Notes: a model not told the origin generated them from the letters alone. 63,585 nt of DNA from Paludibacteraceae bacterium (GCA_017384225.1 JAFNUD010000026.1:1-63585), one strand, 5' to 3'. Counted from the first letter of the stretch, positions 35,802 through 44,808 are shown. Made by a program: numbers and translations.

Positions 35802-37400
35802 TTACCAAACCTCGCTATTATTGGTGTTGGGATTTTTAGGGTAATCAATGGTATAATGCAAGCCACGGGATTCCTTGCGCTCCAGAGCTTGGCGGGTAAT
35901 CAAATAACCCACATTGATCATATTGCGGAGTTCGCAGATATCCTTGGTAGCCTTCACGCGTTTGAAGAGGTCTTCGGTCTCTTCGTAGAGCAAGTCGAGG
36001 CGCTCCCAAGCACGGCGGAGACGCAAGTCGCTGCGGACAATACCCACATAGGTGGACATCACTTGGCCCACTTCGCGCATGTCTTGTGAGATGAGGACAT
36101 ACTCCTCGTTGGTCATGGTGCCTTCGTCGTTCCAGTCAGGTATATTCTCGTTGAAATCGTAGGTTTCGATCACGCTGAGCGAATGTTTGGCTGCTGCATC
36201 GGCATAGACAACTGCCTCAATGAGGGAGTTAGAAGCCAAGCGGTTGCCACCATGCAAGCCCGTGCAACTGCACTCGCCCACCGCATACAAGCGGCGGATT
36301 GTGGATTGCGCATCCAAGTCCACCTTGATACCGCCACACATATAGTGCGCACAAGGGGTGACAGGGATATATTCCTTGGTAATATCAATGCCGATACTAA
36401 GACACTTGGCGTAGATATTTGGGAAATGGTGCTTGGTCTCCTCGGGGTCTTTGTGGGTGACATCGAGGCAGACATGGTCCAGACCGTGGATCTTCATCTC
36501 GTTGTCGATGGCGCGTGCAACGATGTCGCGTGGCGCAAGAGAGAGGCGTGGGTCGTATTTCTGCATGAATTCCTCGCCATTAGGTAGGCGCAATATACCT
36601 CCGTAGCCACGCATGGCCTCGGTGATGAGGTAAGCGGGGTGCGTTTCAGTTGGGTTATACAGGGCAGTTGGGTGAAACTGCACAAACTCCATGTCTTTGA
36701 CTTGTCCTTTGGCACGATAGACCATGGCTATGCCGTCGCCCGTAGCCACATTAGGGTTGGTGGTAGTAGCATAGACAGCACCTGTGCCACCTGTAGCCAT
36801 AAGGGTGACGCGGCTTAGGTAGGTGTCGATCTTGCCTGTCTCAGGGTTGAGGATATACGCACCATAGCACTCGATGTCGGGTGTGCGGCGGGTGACACGA
36901 ACGCCAAGATGGTGCTGGGTGATAATCTCTACGGCAAAGTGATTTTCGAGAACATCAATATAGGGGTTGTTGCGTACCGCAGCCATGAGTCCACGTTGGA
37001 TCTCTGCGCCTGTATCGTCAGCATGGTGGAGGATACGGAACTCGGAGTGTCCGCCCTCACGGTGGAGGTCAAAGGTGCCGTCATCTTGCTTGTCGAAGTT
37101 AACGCCCCAGTTGACAAGTTCCTCGATTTGGCGAGGTGCTTGGCGCACAACTTGCTCTACCGCAGCAGGGTCGCTGAGCCAGTCGCCCGCTACCATGGTG
37201 TCGTGGATGTGCTTTTCGAAGTCATCTACGAGCATGTTGGTTACACTGGCGATACCGCCTTGTGCACGACTGGTGTTGGTTTCTTCGAGGGTCGTCTTGC
37301 AGCAGAGTGCAATGCGATACTTCTGGGTGCGAGCTACTTTGAGCGCAAAGCTCATGCCCGCTACACCGCCACCGATGATGAGAAAATCATACTTTTTCAT
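35802..37400 (-). CDS. nadB: L-aspartate oxidase
   Basis: 532 residues from the ATG at 37400, which gives the flavoprotein start MKKYDFLIIGGGVAGMSFAL; a start 15 bp upstream is possible. It oxidises L-aspartate to iminoaspartate, the first step of de novo NAD synthesis. FAD motifs: GGGVAGM, SRAQGGIASV (about 49-58), ATGGTGAVY (about 207). Substrate-site residues sit in HHADDTGAEIQ, QFHPTALY and PCAHYMCGGI. The C-terminal helical domain is complete. nadA and nadC are not in the window, so the pathway is split. Confidence 0.96.
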   Translation of the reverse strand: MKKYDFLIIGGGVAGMSFALKVARTQKYRIALCCKTTLEETNTSRAQGGIASVTNMLVDDFEKHIHDTMVAGDWLSDPAAVEQVVRQAPRQIEELVNWGVNFDKQDDGTFDLHREGGHSEFRILHHADDTGAEIQRGLMAAVRNNPYIDVLENHFAVEIITQHHLGVRVTRRTPDIECYGAYILNPETGKIDTYLSRVTLMATGGTGAVYATTTNPNVATGDGIAMVYRAKGQVKDMEFVQFHPTALYNPTETHPAYLITEAMRGYGGILRLPNGEEFMQKYDPRLSLAPRDIVARAIDNEMKIHGLDHVCLDVTHKDPEETKHHFPNIYAKCLSIGIDITKEYIPVTPCAHYMCGGIKVDLDAQSTIRRLYAVGECSCTGLHGGNRLASNSLIEAVVYADAAAKHSLSVIETYDFNENIPDWNDEGTMTNEEYVLISQDMREVGQVMSTYVGIVRSDLRLRRAWERLDLLYEETEDLFKRVKATKDICELRNMINVGYLITRQALERKESRGLHYTIDYPKNPNTNNSEVW

Positions 37401-37601
37401 TGTTGTATATAACAAAAATTACTCTACTTTTTAAGACAATTATTGTCAACTTGATTGTCAATTAGGGTCAATTCTAGAAAATGTTTTTGTTTGCCCAAAT
37501 GAATGCAATACTGCATTGGTGGGCAAAACAAAAAATATTTTTTTTACGACAATATCGACAATATTGCGCCCAAATCAATATCTCTTGGGCGCGAGGGATA
37601 A

Positions 37602-39041
37602 TTATTCATTGGCGATTTTTAGTAAATATGCTTTGGCAGCCTCGTACTCGTTGGGGATGATGCCGTCGAGTATGGCGTCTTTGATTGCGTTTTTGAGTTC
37701 GCCGACGCGGGCGCAAGGTTCGAGATTAAGCAGCTGCATGATCTCTTCGCCACGCACAGGCGGTTGGAAATTGCGGATACGGTCTTTCTCCTCCAGTTCG
37801 ATCATCTTCTGCCGTACCAGTTCGTAGTTCTTGTGGAAGCGACGCACTTTCTCCTCGTTCTTGGAGGTAATATCTGCATCGCAGAGAAGCATCAGGTCAT
37901 CGATATCATCGCCCGCCTCAAACAATAGACGGCGAACAGCGGAATCGGTGACTGTATCTTCGATCAGATTAATAGGGCGCATATGCAGATCTACCATCTT
38001 GATGACATACTGCATTTTCTCGTTCTGCGGCATCTTCATGGTCTTGAAGATACGTGGAATCATCTTGGCGCCGAGGTAGTTATGGTTGCGAAAGGTCCAA
38101 CCTGCTTGGTCGTCCCATGCTTTGGACTTAGGTTTGCCTATATCGTGCAAGAGGGCAGCCCAACGCAGCCAGAGGTTGTCGGACTTTTGGGCAAGGTTAT
38201 CTAGCACTTGCAGGGTATGGAAGAACACATCTTTGTGTCCTTTTCCGTCTTTGGTCTCAACGCCTTTGAGTGCGCTGAGTTCGGGAAAAATAAGCGGAAG
38301 AAGTCCGGTCTTATCAAGCAAGATCCATCCCACAGATGGCTTGCGCGAGAGCATGATCTTGTTGAGTTCCTCTACAATACGCTCTTTGGTAATGATCTTG
38401 ATTCGTTCGCGGTTGCGTTCGATGGAATCGAAGGTTTCTCTATCCAGATAGAACCCGAGTTGTGTAGCGAAACGGATGGCACGCATCATACGTAGCGGGT
38501 CGTCGCTGTAGGTAATATCAGGATCAAGTGGCGTGCGGATGGTGCACTCGTTCATGTCGCGTATGCCGCCGAAGGGATCAAGCAGTTCGCCATAGCGGTC
38601 GCGGTTGAGGCAGACAGCCATAGCGTTGATGGTGAAGTCGCGACGGTTCTGGTCGTCCTCCAGGGTACCATCTTCCACAATTGGGTTGCGCGAATCGTGC
38701 TGATAACTCTCGCGGCGTGCCCCGACAAACTCTAACTCTATTTTACCACGTTTTACCTGTGCCGTACCATAGGTCTTGAAGACACTAAGGTGTGCCCCTT
38801 TGCCAAGGCGTTTGGCAACGGCTTGCGCGAGGTCAATGCCACAACGGGTTCCCTGGCTTGCCTCGTGGGCAAGCAGGGTGTTCTTACCTACCACAACTAC
38901 ATCAATGTCGGTACTGTCGCGATGCAGGAAGATATCGCGGACATAACCGCCAATGACATAGCATTCCAGACCGAGACGGTCAGCTTCTTCACCCACGAGG
39001 TGAAGGATGGGGAGGTCAATTTTGGGATGAGTGGCTAACAC
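37602..39041 (-). CDS. CCA tRNA nucleotidyltransferase / poly(A) polymerase family, HD domain
   Basis: 479 residues if the GTG at 39041 is the start; an upstream start at 39110 would overlap the preceding small gene by 68 bp. The GTG follows that gene's TAA by one base, which fits translational coupling. N-terminal nucleotidyltransferase: GGYVRDIFLHRDSTDIDVVVVG with the metal-binding DxD, then RRDFTINAMAV and DPLRMMRAIRFA. Central HD domain LLHDIGKPKS (about 310). It adds CCA to tRNA 3' ends. Lone gene for this function in the window. Confidence 0.92.
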   Translation of the reverse strand: MLATHPKIDLPILHLVGEEADRLGLECYVIGGYVRDIFLHRDSTDIDVVVVGKNTLLAHEASQGTRCGIDLAQAVAKRLGKGAHLSVFKTYGTAQVKRGKIELEFVGARRESYQHDSRNPIVEDGTLEDDQNRRDFTINAMAVCLNRDRYGELLDPFGGIRDMNECTIRTPLDPDITYSDDPLRMMRAIRFATQLGFYLDRETFDSIERNRERIKIITKERIVEELNKIMLSRKPSVGWILLDKTGLLPLIFPELSALKGVETKDGKGHKDVFFHTLQVLDNLAQKSDNLWLRWAALLHDIGKPKSKAWDDQAGWTFRNHNYLGAKMIPRIFKTMKMPQNEKMQYVIKMVDLHMRPINLIEDTVTDSAVRRLLFEAGDDIDDLMLLCDADITSKNEEKVRRFHKNYELVRQKMIELEEKDRIRNFQPPVRGEEIMQLLNLEPCARVGELKNAIKDAILDGIIPNEYEAAKAYLLKIANE

Positions 39042-39042
39042 T

Positions 39043-39240
39043 TTAATCTTTGTCTTTGTTTTTTTTTCTTTCAGCAATCTCAAAGCTTGCGATGAGAATG
39101 GCAATGACAAGAAATCCTAAATTGCTTACTAACATGGCTATGGGCTTGCTTATCTCATCTACCCACGTAAAGACAATTGATATAGAGCAGATGAGTACAA
39201 CAATCCAAGAAATGGTTTTTAGCGTATTTTTTGCATCCAT
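39043..39240 (-). CDS. Small two-helix membrane protein
   Basis: 65 residues. Two hydrophobic helices (ISWIVVLICSISIVFTW and MLVSNLGFLVIAILIASF) and a strongly charged tail (EIAERKKNKDKD). Family not recognised. It lies directly before the CCA-adding enzyme gene with one base between its stop and the suggested GTG start. A hairpin terminator of efp lies upstream. Confidence 0.6.
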   Translation of the reverse strand: MDAKNTLKTISWIVVLICSISIVFTWVDEISKPIAMLVSNLGFLVIAILIASFEIAERKKNKDKD

Positions 39241-39258
39241 GTTATTAATGTTTATGTT

Positions 39259-39311
39259 AAAAAAGTTTCAAGGGCTTCAGTACTGAATGATTGAAACCTT
39301 TGAAACTTTTT
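39259..39311 (-). terminator. Terminator after efp
   Basis: AAAAAGTTTCAAGG-type arm (39259-39273) pairs with CCTTTGAAACTTTTT (39297-39311). The minus strand then runs into TTTTTT. An inner palindrome TTCAGTACTGAA lies in the loop. Between this and efp are several TGAACAA copies and the palindrome GTTCTATATAGAAC. Confidence 0.6.
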
Positions 39312-39402
39312 AATTTTGTTCAATATTGTTCATTGCTTCGCGTTCAAAATTGTTCATCATAGTTCTATATAGAACCATGTTGAACAACTGTTGAACTATT
39401 TT

Positions 39403-39966
39403 TTAGCGTACACGCTCGCAGTAGCTACCATCGCGGGTATCTACGCGGATGATCTCGCCCTCGTTGCAGAAGAGAGGAACACGAATCTCGGCACCAGTCT
39501 CGAGAGTAGCTGGCTTGAGGGTGTTGGTAGCGGTATCACCTTTGAGACCTGGCTCGGTATAAGCGATAGCCAACTCTACCTTAGTTGGGAGCTCAGCGAA
39601 GAGGATAGTGTCGGTAGATGCGTCAGAAACAACCTCGCAAATGAATCCCTCTTTCAAGAATTCAACACCAGTGATAAGGTCGTGACCGATAGGCACTTGC
39701 TCAAAAGTTTCTTGGTTCATGAAGATATAATCCTCACCCTCTTTGTAGAGGTATTGGTATGGACGGCGCTCTACGCGAACATCCTCCAATTTCTCACCAA
39801 TGTTGAAGCGGCGCTCCAAAACGCGACCATCTACTACATCTTTAAATTTAACACGCATAATGGTGTTACCCTTTCCTGGCTTAACGTGCAGGAAGTCAAT
39901 TACAAAATACAAACGGCCATCCATGCGGATACATACACCGTTCTTTACGTCTTGAGAGTTAATCAT
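39403..39966 (-). CDS. efp: Translation elongation factor P
   Basis: 187 residues, the usual length. It enters the ribosomal E site and relieves stalling at consecutive prolines. Domain I KOW-like fold with the tip loop HVKPGKGNTIM (the Lys that can be modified), domain II YLYKEGEDYIFMNQETFEQV, and the EF-P C-terminal signature GLKGDTATNTLKPATLETGAEIRVPLF with the final GSYCERV. Own promoter. No lysine-modifying enzyme gene nearby. Confidence 0.97.
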   Translation of the reverse strand: MINSQDVKNGVCIRMDGRLYFVIDFLHVKPGKGNTIMRVKFKDVVDGRVLERRFNIGEKLEDVRVERRPYQYLYKEGEDYIFMNQETFEQVPIGHDLITGVEFLKEGFICEVVSDASTDTILFAELPTKVELAIAYTEPGLKGDTATNTLKPATLETGAEIRVPLFCNEGEIIRVDTRDGSYCERVR

Positions 39967-40051
39967 AATCTATTATCTTTTTTGTCTATTTTTTGCTACA
40001 ATATTGATTTGTGCCACACCGAGCCAAGTTAATCAATTTTGAAATCGGCTG

Positions 40052-40059
40052 CAAAGGTA
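40052..40059 (-). promoter_or_regulatory. -7 element of the efp promoter
   Basis: TACCTTTG on the minus strand with CTTG (40083-40080) 20 nt upstream. A divergent promoter for the MarC gene lies about 45 bp away. Confidence 0.6.
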
Positions 40060-40101
40060 CAACAAAAAAAGCAAATACGCAAGCAAAAAGCACAGAAAGT
40101 A

Positions 40102-40133
40102 TTTGCATATTTGCAAAAAAAGCAGTAATTTTG
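40102..40133 (+). promoter_or_regulatory. Promoter of the marC-tlpA-queG-rpiB operon
   Basis: TTTG (40102-40105), 20 nt, TAATTTTG (40126-40133), 38 bp before the MarC start. Confidence 0.75.
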
Positions 40134-40171
40134 CAGTCTAATTGTAAATACAGACTAATTATCCTAAATTT

Positions 40172-40765
40172 ATGAAAGAATTTTTTGGAGCATTTGACAT
40201 TTGGCAAGTTTTGTCATCATTTATTTTCCTTTTTGCTATTATTGATCCATTAGGCAATATTCCTGTGACGCTGAACATGCAACGGAAAGGTGTGAAGATC
40301 AGTGCATTTAAGGTGTGTGTTGCTACTATTGTTATTCTGCTTGCATTTTTATTTGCAGGAGAATGGGTGCTCAAATTATTTGGTGTAAAGATTGAATATT
40401 TTGCCATTGCTGGTGGATTTGTCATTCTGCTAATGGCGTTAGAGATGGTGCTGGACATAACCATTTTTAAGAACGAAGGGTTGGATGGTTCTGGCAGCAT
40501 TGTCCCATTGGCATTCCCTATGTATGCAGGTCCTGGCGCTTTTACCGCACTATTGTCAATTACAGCAGAATATGATATTTTCAATTTGGTGATTGCTGTA
40601 GCTCTCAATACACTAACGCTGTATGCGGTACTACGAGGCACCAATTGGCTCAATAAATACTTGGGACAAACATCACTATATATTTTGCGCAAGTTCTTTG
40701 GTATCATCGTATTAGCAATTGCTTGTAAATTGATGTTTGCCAATTTAGCCATGGTGTTTAGTTAA
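40172..40765 (+). CDS. MarC family integral membrane protein
   Basis: 197 residues with six predicted membrane helices, the full family length. Signatures: FLFAIIDPLGNIPVTL (about 19-34), IAGGFVILLMALEM, VPLAFPMYAGPGAFTALL and the closing helix FGIIVLAIACKLMFANL. The family is widespread; a role in transport is suspected, and the old link to multiple antibiotic resistance is not supported. First gene of a close-packed plus-strand group that continues to 43955. Confidence 0.93.
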   Translation: MKEFFGAFDIWQVLSSFIFLFAIIDPLGNIPVTLNMQRKGVKISAFKVCVATIVILLAFLFAGEWVLKLFGVKIEYFAIAGGFVILLMALEMVLDITIFKNEGLDGSGSIVPLAFPMYAGPGAFTALLSITAEYDIFNLVIAVALNTLTLYAVLRGTNWLNKYLGQTSLYILRKFFGIIVLAIACKLMFANLAMVFS

Positions 40766-40780
40766 TTATTCATTGTCATT

Positions 40781-41851
40781 ATGTGTCGTACTAAAATAAC
40801 ACTTTTCTTCGTTTGCATGCTGGTGTTGGTATCTTGCCATCACGCACCTGTCTTTGTTGTTGAAGGCATTATCACCAATGCAGATGGCAAGACGCTCTAT
40901 TTGGAACATACTGCTTTGATGAAAACCGATGTGATGGATTCGGTTGAACTGGATCAATCAGGTACTTTTCGCTTGAAGGCAACAGCTCCTATAGCTCCAG
41001 ACTTCTATCGGTTGCGCATCGGTGGTCGTTCGTTGCCTTTGGTTATTGATTCTGTGGATAATATTAGGATTACTACCACATGGGATAGTCTTCCTTATAC
41101 GCTAACAATTGCTGGCAGCGAAGCATCGTTGCAAATGGCACAGTTACGTGCCGTAGCACGCAGCGCATCTCGCGAAGAATTACGCCATCATGCCATGCAA
41201 TTAATCATGCAAAATCCACGATCTTTAGCAGCATACTACGCTGTTTTTCTTAAGCAAAACGGAGAAGCAGTATGGAATATCTTGGACTCCAATGATCGCC
41301 GAATGTATCAAGTAGTAGCCACCTCTTTTCAAACATGGATGCCTGAGCATGAGCGCACAAAGGTATTGTGCAATCAGGTGAGAGAGGTTATTAAGACCGA
41401 GCGTGCCGTACAATCACAACAAGCTATCAACCAACTTGTTGCAAATGCTGAGAACGCCTTTTTGGAAATCGAGCTTCCGGATGAGAATGGAGAAATGCAA
41501 GCTCTCTCTCAACTGAAAGGACAGGTAGTTTTGTTGGACTTCTCATCTGTTGAAATGGAGCGGGCGATTGCTTATACATTTGAATTGCGCGAACTATACA
41601 ATAAGTACCACAAGCGTGGTTTTGATATTTATTCCGTGTCGCTCAATCGCAATCTTTTAGCATGGCAGGACGCTGTAGTTAACTTGCCATGGATAACAGT
41701 GCAAGTGGATGAAACGACTGCCGCTCCTGTCTTTATGCTATACAATGTACAAGCATTGCCAACTACATTCCTTTTGGACAGGAAAGGCAATATTCAAGGT
41801 CGATATACAGATTTTAACCAACTTGAAGCTGACATTAGCAAATATCTCTAA
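40781..41851 (+). CDS. TlpA/DUF4369-type thioredoxin-fold lipoprotein without CxxC
   Basis: 356 residues. Lipoprotein signal peptide with lipobox LVSC (C19). Residues ~28-125 fit the DUF4369 beta domain (VEGIITNADGKTLYLEHT...). The C-terminal ~135 residues are a thioredoxin fold: LPDENGEMQALSQLKGQVVLLDFSS, YNKYHKRGFDIYSVSLN, and the cis-Pro segment ALPTTFLLDRKGNI. At the place of the WCxxC active site there is SSVEMERA, so the redox cysteines are gone. It is likely anchored at the periplasmic side of a membrane; without the cysteines an oxidoreductase role is unlikely. The next gene overlaps its end. Confidence 0.88.
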   Translation: MCRTKITLFFVCMLVLVSCHHAPVFVVEGIITNADGKTLYLEHTALMKTDVMDSVELDQSGTFRLKATAPIAPDFYRLRIGGRSLPLVIDSVDNIRITTTWDSLPYTLTIAGSEASLQMAQLRAVARSASREELRHHAMQLIMQNPRSLAAYYAVFLKQNGEAVWNILDSNDRRMYQVVATSFQTWMPEHERTKVLCNQVREVIKTERAVQSQQAINQLVANAENAFLEIELPDENGEMQALSQLKGQVVLLDFSSVEMERAIAYTFELRELYNKYHKRGFDIYSVSLNRNLLAWQDAVVNLPWITVQVDETTAAPVFMLYNVQALPTTFLLDRKGNIQGRYTDFNQLEADISKYL

Positions 41852-42515
41852 GCTGGCACTGGAAGTTGGGTTTGATGCTTGTGGTGCAGCTCCCGTAAGG
41901 CGTCTAGATCAGGATGCCCAGTACATGGACGAATGGGTGGCGCTGGGCTTACATGGCAATATGGAATACCTCTCTCGCAACTGCGACAAGCGATATGATC
42001 CAGCCCTATTGGTTCCTGGAGCGCAGTGGGTGGTAGTGTGTTTGCTTAGTTATGAGCATTCTGGAAGAGACTACCATCGACGAGTGAAATCCATGCTATA
42101 CACGTTGGAATCGAAATTGCGAGAGGCATTTGGAGATGATATTGTATCGCAGACACACCAGCATATTTTTTGTGACTCAGCTCCTTTTTTAGAACGAGCA
42201 TGGTGTGTAGAAGCAGGTCTCGGATTTATCGGAAAAAATCGCCAGCTGATTCATCCTACCATGGGCAGTATGGTTCACCCAGGCGAGATTGTTTTGAATT
42301 GCTCGCTCACAGGAGTTGCCGAGCTTCCATCAGAAACACGCAATTATCACCAAACTGGTTTGAGACAAGGGTGTGAAAACTGTCAATTATGCATAGAGGC
42401 CTGTCCTACTGGCGCATTGCGCAACGAAGTGTGGGATGCCACGCAGTGTATAGCATACACAACACATCATTGTCTGCAATGCCAGATTATTTGCCCAATG
42501 AATAATAAAACTTAA
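41823..42515 (+). CDS. queG: Compact epoxyqueuosine reductase-like protein
   Basis: About 230 residues if it starts at the TTG at 41823 (MKLTLANISKLALEVGFDACG), the natural family start; an ATG at 41709 or 41745 would extend it into the previous gene. QueG makes queuosine from epoxyqueuosine in tRNA with cobalamin and two [4Fe-4S] clusters. Seen here: the DUF1730 N-terminal region, the likely catalytic Asp in FCDSAPFLERAWCVEAGLGFIGKN, cluster motif CENCQLCIEACPTGAL, and CIAYTTHHCLQCQIICPMN. The usual ~25-30 residues between CI(A/S)Y and the second cluster are missing, and the protein stops straight after it. Confidence 0.85.
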   Translation: MKLTLANISKLALEVGFDACGAAPVRRLDQDAQYMDEWVALGLHGNMEYLSRNCDKRYDPALLVPGAQWVVVCLLSYEHSGRDYHRRVKSMLYTLESKLREAFGDDIVSQTHQHIFCDSAPFLERAWCVEAGLGFIGKNRQLIHPTMGSMVHPGEIVLNCSLTGVAELPSETRNYHQTGLRQGCENCQLCIEACPTGALRNEVWDATQCIAYTTHHCLQCQIICPMNNKT

Positions 42516-42544
42516 TGTCATATATTGTAAACAAATTAGGTAAA

Positions 42545-42985
42545 ATGGTAAATTACAAGATTGGAATGGCGTCAGACCACGCTGGTTTTGCGCTCAAAGA
42601 GGTTGTTAAGATTTGGCTCGTAGAGCATGGCATGCAAGTGACCGATTATGGTTGCCTCTCTACAGACAGTTGCGACTATCCTGATTTTGCCCATCCTTTG
42701 GCAGCGTCAGTGGAGGATGGCACAAACGATTTTGGCATTGCCATCTGCTCTACGGGCAATGGTATCACGATGACATGTAATCACCATCAAGGTATTCGTG
42801 CTGCACTCTGCTGGGACACGCCGTTGGCTGCCTTGGCTCGTCAGCATAATAATGCCAATATTTTGGGTTTACCCGCCAACTATATTTCGATAGATAAAGC
42901 CGTAAAAATAGTAGAAATTTTCCTATCCACCGAGTTTGAAGGTGGTCGTCACGAGCGTCGTGTCAATAAGATTGCTTGCAAGTAG
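42545..42985 (+). CDS. rpiB: Ribose 5-phosphate isomerase B
   Basis: 146 residues from the ATG at 42545 (MVNYKIGMASDHAGFALKE), the family-like start. An ATG at 42515 that overlaps the queG stop (TAATG) would add ten residues and is a real alternative. It interconverts ribose 5-phosphate and ribulose 5-phosphate in the pentose phosphate pathway. Catalytic Cys in ICSTGNGITM (about 65), phosphate site SDHAGF, active-site His in NHHQGIRAALC. The C-terminal FEGGRHERRVNKI is complete. The next gene overlaps its last 50 bp. Confidence 0.94.
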   Translation: MVNYKIGMASDHAGFALKEVVKIWLVEHGMQVTDYGCLSTDSCDYPDFAHPLAASVEDGTNDFGIAICSTGNGITMTCNHHQGIRAALCWDTPLAALARQHNNANILGLPANYISIDKAVKIVEIFLSTEFEGGRHERRVNKIACK

Positions 42986-43955
42986 ATTTTTCAACCAACT
43001 GCGCTGTTGGGTTAGCTACGCGCTATCTCTTTTCGGGGTGGTGCATGTGCGTCATTTACCCACTTTTGTAAGCGTTGAACCCGCCAATTTCTGCCAACTG
43101 CGTTGCCCCGCATGTCCTGTAGGAATGAGAGGTAAAGAACAATCGTCAGTACAAAATAGATTGATGAGCATGGATGTTTTTTCGACTATTTTGGACAACG
43201 TGTGTATTAGTGCTCATACGATGCAGTTTTATTTTCAGGGTGAGCCATTGCTCAATCGTCAATTGCCAGACATGATATCACTGGCCCATCAGCGGGGGCT
43301 TTATACCATCGTATCTACCAACGCCCAAGCACTCACCACAACGATGGCAGAATCGCTGATTGATAGTGGATTAAACCGAATCATCGTATCTATTGATGGC
43401 TTTTCAGAAGCATCCTATGCCGCCTATCGCGTAGGAGGATGTTTGGCTCGTGCGTTGGAGAGTTTGAAATTGTTGCAACGCGCAAAAAAGAAGAAAAAGA
43501 GTGGCATTTGTATCGAGCTACAAGTCTTGCGCCTTCGCTCCAACGAGCATGAGTGGAAATGGATTCGGGAGCATTATCGCGAATTGGGAGCAACACGATT
43601 GGTTTTTAAGACGGCACAATTGTATGACTACCACCATGGTCATCCTCTCATGCCTACACAATCCCGCTATTCTCGCTATCGCTTGTCAGGGGATGGTACT
43701 TATCAAATACATCGCTCATGGTGGCAACGACATGGATGGCACACACCATGCTATCGGCTCTGGTCAGGCTGTGTGGTCACTGTAGCAGGACGAGTGCTAC
43801 CTTGTTGCTATGATAAGTCGTCGGAATACTCCTTTGGAGAACTCCTCTCTTCTTCTCTTGCTGCAATTTGGCACAGCGAACGTGCAAACGCATTCCGAAA
43901 AACGGTATTACACCATCGAAACCGTCTGCCTATTTGTCAAGAGTGTAATCAATGA
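42936..43955 (+). CDS. Radical SAM protein with SPASM-like C-terminus
   Basis: 339 residues from a TTG at 42936. The start is uncertain: GTG at 42942 or 42960 and TTG at 42972 are alternatives, all inside the rpiB end. Radical SAM cluster CQLRCPACP (C-x3-C-x2-C, about 52-59), preceded by SVEPANF. The fold continues with YFQGEPLLN, STNAQALT and VSIDG. The C-terminal part has further cysteines for an auxiliary cluster (CYRLWSGC, GRVLPCCYD, CQEC at the end). Such proteins modify peptides, sugars or cofactors; the substrate cannot be read from the sequence. Last gene of the marC operon. Confidence 0.88.
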   Translation: MKVVVTSVVSIRLLASRFFNQLRCWVSYALSLFGVVHVRHLPTFVSVEPANFCQLRCPACPVGMRGKEQSSVQNRLMSMDVFSTILDNVCISAHTMQFYFQGEPLLNRQLPDMISLAHQRGLYTIVSTNAQALTTTMAESLIDSGLNRIIVSIDGFSEASYAAYRVGGCLARALESLKLLQRAKKKKKSGICIELQVLRLRSNEHEWKWIREHYRELGATRLVFKTAQLYDYHHGHPLMPTQSRYSRYRLSGDGTYQIHRSWWQRHGWHTPCYRLWSGCVVTVAGRVLPCCYDKSSEYSFGELLSSSLAAIWHSERANAFRKTVLHHRNRLPICQECNQ

Positions 43956-43961
43956 TAGATG

Positions 43962-44777
43962 CTATTGCTTTTTTCGCTCGTATCGTTCGATCTGTTTGCG
44001 AGCGGTTTGTTGTATATCTTCTAAGCGTTTGATATCTTTCATAATCCACCCTAAGTGGTAAGTGGCGGATAGGGCTTGTTTTTCTTTGTCGTTAAGATAA
44101 TAGACCCATGTTTTTGTAGGTGAATCACCAGTTCCATTCACACGGATACGGCTATTGAAATGTGCACTTATAAAATTGAGTAGTTGCAACGCCGTTTCAT
44201 CTTCAAGAGTCATAATCTCGTGCCAACCTTCGGCTTCAAAACTATGGTTGCTACCAGTAAGACGCAACTCTTCAGCATCAGAATTTAGCGTGATAGCGCA
44301 TTGGTGGACACGATAAGAACCATAATAATAACTCTTCACAATCGTTTTTCTGTCATCACGAACATAGGCTTGCAAGAAGTTGCGCGACGTATTGCTGCCT
44401 GTGGTCAATAGGCGATGTATGTATTGCCCATGATCTTCGTATTTCTCGTTTTTCTCGTAGCGAAAGTAGTGCATAATGGAATCTGCTTGCGCGAACAGCG
44501 GCGGTAGCATTGTATCGGTGTAGGCTATGTTGGACTGCGCTTCTAAATAGATGATACTATCCTCCAATGATTTGGCCATTCTTCGCTGTGGCACTTCTTT
44601 GGGATAGACGCTATGTACCGAGTCCAGCACAATGCGCGCTTGTCGCCAATGTTCCGTCTCTACCAATGCCTGTGCTTTTGCCACTAACGCTTGCGCACAC
44701 TCGCTGTCAGAAGGCTTGCAACTAACAAGAGAAAACAGGCATACAAATGCAGCAAAACATAGATGTTTCATATCCAT
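43962..44777 (-). CDS. Lipoprotein of unknown function
   Basis: 271 residues. Signal peptide with lipobox LVSC (C20 from MDMKHL; C18 from the second Met). Residues ~25-85 look helical and TPR-like (ALVAKAQALVETEHWRQARIVLDSVHSVYP). The middle is beta-rich (YYYGSYRVHQCAITLNSDAEELRLTG), and a basic helix ends the protein (KDIKRLEDIQQTARKQIERYERKKQ). I do not recognise the family. It faces the radical SAM gene tail to tail, with 6 bp between, and has its own promoter (44809-44816). Confidence 0.8.
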   Translation of the reverse strand: MDMKHLCFAAFVCLFSLVSCKPSDSECAQALVAKAQALVETEHWRQARIVLDSVHSVYPKEVPQRRMAKSLEDSIIYLEAQSNIAYTDTMLPPLFAQADSIMHYFRYEKNEKYEDHGQYIHRLLTTGSNTSRNFLQAYVRDDRKTIVKSYYYGSYRVHQCAITLNSDAEELRLTGSNHSFEAEGWHEIMTLEDETALQLLNFISAHFNSRIRVNGTGDSPTKTWVYYLNDKEKQALSATYHLGWIMKDIKRLEDIQQTARKQIERYERKKQ

Positions 44778-44808
44778 TCTTTTTGTGAATTATACGTGGT
44801 TTTTGTTG

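Noticed and set aside
39041-39110. ATG/TTG start at 39110 for the CCA-adding enzyme
   Set aside because: The extra 23 residues are low-complexity and overlap the small membrane protein gene; the GTG at 39041 directly follows that gene's stop. Not fully excluded.
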